DNA of 6,278 nucleotides from Verrucomicrobiota bacterium (GTDB lineage Bacteria > Verrucomicrobiota > Verrucomicrobiia > Limisphaerales > J093). A model generated the notes under the pieces. That model saw only the letters and a list, made by a program, of their open reading frames with translations. It had not been told where the DNA came from and searched no databases. How positions within the stretch are numbered: the first letter of the stretch is position 1; each line of letters opens with the position of its first letter. The stretch spans positions 1 through 6,278 of the forward strand of contig JARYMD010000265.1 in the NCBI GenBank assembly GCA_029907285.1. Direction: 5' to 3'. Below are positions 4,675-6,278 of the stretch, piece by piece. The translations under genes were made by a program, and so were the position numbers.

Positions 4675-6117
4675 ATGAAAAACCAGACTGATACTACCAA
4701 GACACCGATCACGCGGCGCGGGTTCCTCCGGTCGGCCGCTGTCGTAACAACCTTTGCTGCCGTCCCGTCGTATGTGCTGGGGCTGCGCGGTCAAACCCCG
4801 CCAAGCGGCAAGCTGAACATCGCCGGCATCGGCGTTGGCGGGCAGGGGGGAGCCGACCTCGACTCGATAATGCAGTCGAGCCAGGAAAACATAGTTGCGC
4901 TTGCGGACCCTGATTGGGGGCACGCAGCTCACACGTTCAGGAAATACCCAAACGCCAAAACATTTAAAGACTACCGGAAAATGCTCGATGAAATGAAGGA
5001 GATTGACGCAATCGTCGTCGGCACTCCGGATCATCATCATGCGTTCGCTGCCATGGAGGGCATCAGACGGGGCAAACATGTGTATTGCGAGAAACCTTTG
5101 ACACATTCGGTGTGGGAAGCGCGCGTTTTGGCCAGGGCCGCAAAAGAAGCCGGAGTTGTCACCCAAATGGGCAATCAAGGCCAGGCCTCAAAAGATACCC
5201 GGCGCCTTTGCGAGTTGGTTTGGGCCGGGGCAATCGGCCCGGTGCGCGAAGTGCATGTTTGGACCGACCGCCCTTCACGCGGGTTATTTGACGAGTACTG
5301 GCCGCAGGGCGTGGCGCGCCCGGCTGACAAACCGGAGGTGCCCGGCACGCTTGACTGGGACCTGTGGATTGGGCCTGCGCCAATGCGGCCATATCATCCC
5401 ATTTATTGCCCGTTCAGGTGGCGTGGCTGGTGGGACTTTGGGACCGGCGCCCTCGGCGACATCGGATGTCATGCGCTTGACCCGGTCTTTCGTGCGCTGA
5501 AACTTGGCGACACCGCGCCGGTGAGTGTGCAAGCTTCATCAACGCGGGTTAACGCGGAGACCTTCCCGCTCGGCTCGATGGTCACATACCAGTTCCCGGC
5601 TCGGCCCGCCACTGTGCAGGCAACAAACCTGCATGTTCGCGGCATGTCCGGCCCGGGCGCGGGCGCGGTTGCAATGCCGCCGGTCAAGGTTGTCTGGTAC
5701 GACGGCGGATTGCGCCCGCCGCGTCCTGATGGTCTCGAAGATGAACAGGTGATGGGCGATAACGGGAGGCTCCTTGTTGGTGAGCATGGGTTCATATTGG
5801 GCACAAGAATCTATCCCGAATCTCGACAGCGCGAATTCAGCGATGTGCCAAAATCAATTCCGCGCGCGTCAAATTGTTACAAGGAATTCGTGGACGCTTG
5901 CAAAGATCGAAAGACGCTGTGTGGTTCCGACTTCGGATTCGCAGGTCCGCTCGCTGAAGCGGTGCTGTTGGGGAACGTGGCGCTTCGTGTTCAGCTCAGG
6001 GACAAACTCACGCGATACAAGCTTCTTTGGGACAGCGCAAACTTTCGGTTCACCAACCTCGAGGAAGCAAACGCGTTCCTTCGGAGGCAATACAGGGAAG
6101 GCTGGAAACTTGCGTAA
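4675..6117 (+). CDS. Tat-exported Gfo/Idh/MocA family oxidoreductase
   Basis: The family uses NAD(P) to oxidise or reduce sugars, inositols and related compounds. The 480-residue product starts with a Tat signal (TRRGFLRSAAVVTTFAAVPS, 13-32). A Rossmann nucleotide-binding motif follows (IAGIGVGGQG, 49-58), then VALADPD, the family signature CEKPLTHS (138-145), and the substrate-side segment DFGTGALGDIGCHALDP (254-270) with His266. The remaining part is the usual alpha/beta C-terminal domain, and the tail (FLRRQYREGWKLA) resembles that of many verrucomicrobial and planctomycete homologues. I start at the ATG at 4675; an in-frame ATG at 4588 would put 29 residues before the signal peptide. A TATGAT hexamer at 4653-4658 could be a -10 box, with only a weak -35 (TTAGCG, 4631-4636). 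The substrate cannot be read off; related exported members include glycoside-acting enzymes such as GH109. Exported enzymes of this family are thought to carry a tightly bound cofactor. Confidence 0.93.
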   Translation: MKNQTDTTKTPITRRGFLRSAAVVTTFAAVPSYVLGLRGQTPPSGKLNIAGIGVGGQGGADLDSIMQSSQENIVALADPDWGHAAHTFRKYPNAKTFKDYRKMLDEMKEIDAIVVGTPDHHHAFAAMEGIRRGKHVYCEKPLTHSVWEARVLARAAKEAGVVTQMGNQGQASKDTRRLCELVWAGAIGPVREVHVWTDRPSRGLFDEYWPQGVARPADKPEVPGTLDWDLWIGPAPMRPYHPIYCPFRWRGWWDFGTGALGDIGCHALDPVFRALKLGDTAPVSVQASSTRVNAETFPLGSMVTYQFPARPATVQATNLHVRGMSGPGAGAVAMPPVKVVWYDGGLRPPRPDGLEDEQVMGDNGRLLVGEHGFILGTRIYPESRQREFSDVPKSIPRASNCYKEFVDACKDRKTLCGSDFGFAGPLAEAVLLGNVALRVQLRDKLTRYKLLWDSANFRFTNLEEANAFLRRQYREGWKLA

Positions 6118-6155
6118 GAGACCGCGGAGGACGAAGCCGCCCCGGACAGCAAGGC

Positions 6156-6175
6156 GCGGGTTTCCGTAAACCCGC
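6156..6175 (+). terminator. Stem-loop downstream of the oxidoreductase gene
   Basis: GCGGGTTT (6156-6163) and AAACCCGC (6168-6175) form a perfect 8-bp stem with a CCGT loop, 38 nt after the oxidoreductase stop codon. The bases after it are not T-rich, so intrinsic termination is uncertain; the stem directly abuts copy 2 of the palindromic element and may be part of it. Confidence 0.35.
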
Positions 6176-6278
6176 ATGTCTCGCAGCCCAGCGTAGCCGG
6201 AACCAAAGTCGCCCGACGGCCAACGCCCCGGCTCCTGCACCCCCGGACCTTCAGCCACGCCGCGCTGGGGAATATGCC
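6173..6278 (+). repeat. Miniature palindromic element, copy 2
   Basis: This is a diverged second copy of the element at 2326-2443, in the opposite orientation on the plus strand. 6173-6212 matches the minus-strand reading of 2440-2401 at 32 of 40 positions, including the 13-nt run AGCCGGAACCAAA (6195-6207); 6255-6278 matches the other end at 19 of 24. The outer arms still pair partially (CGCATGTCTCGC against GGGGAATATGCC). The interior has diverged almost completely and is about 6 nt shorter. The right end coincides with the window edge, so a few bases may be missing. In both copies the AGCCGGAACCAAA end faces the stop codon of the preceding gene. Confidence 0.6.

Noticed and set aside
5869..6258. 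Minus-strand frame of 129 codons at the right end
   Set aside because: It is antisense to the oxidoreductase C-terminus and then reads through copy 2 of the repeat element; this kind of repeat-derived frame is often mis-annotated as a hypothetical protein.

Overview
The window looks like a chromosomal fragment of a Verrucomicrobia-type bacterium (Pedosphaera/Limisphaerales-like), or less likely a planctomycete. The reasons are two consecutive Tat-exported proteins of the PHP-like and Gfo/Idh/MocA kinds, weak or absent Shine-Dalgarno sequences, moderately high GC, and intergenic DNA packed with palindromic dispersed repeats. The taxonomic call is inference; there is no rRNA or marker gene here.

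Layout. Positions 1-753 hold no recognisable gene. They carry three short GTAGG-type palindromes (1-160), a stretch with nothing recognised, a bulged hairpin near 490, and a REP-like inverted doublet at 565-642. A minus-strand cluster follows, transcribed from 3184 down to 754: queE (7-deazaguanine/queuosine synthesis), a class I SAM-dependent methyltransferase of unknown substrate, and thyA (dTMP synthesis). The methyltransferase-thyA gap is 9 nt. The 130-nt queE-methyltransferase gap is almost entirely filled by a miniature palindromic element (about 112-118 bp).

Across a divergent spacer with an 11-bp perfect inverted repeat (3192-3235) lies the plus-strand half: a half-size TauE/SafE membrane protein, a Tat-signal PHP-like metal-hydrolase homologue, and a Tat-signal Gfo/Idh/MocA oxidoreductase ending at 6117. 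A hairpin and a second, diverged copy of the miniature element (6173-6278) close the window.

How the genes relate. queE and thyA both serve nucleotide or modified-nucleoside metabolism (a pterin-derived substrate and a folate cofactor respectively) and are probably co-transcribed. The PHP-like and Gfo/Idh/MocA proteins are probably a periplasmic pair acting on a small sugar-like substrate, but no substrate can be read from the sequence. No CRISPR array, tRNA, rRNA or transposase gene was found. The most notable content is the repeat biology: the two-copy miniature element, the GGAG-hairpin doublet, and the structured queE leader/divergent promoter.
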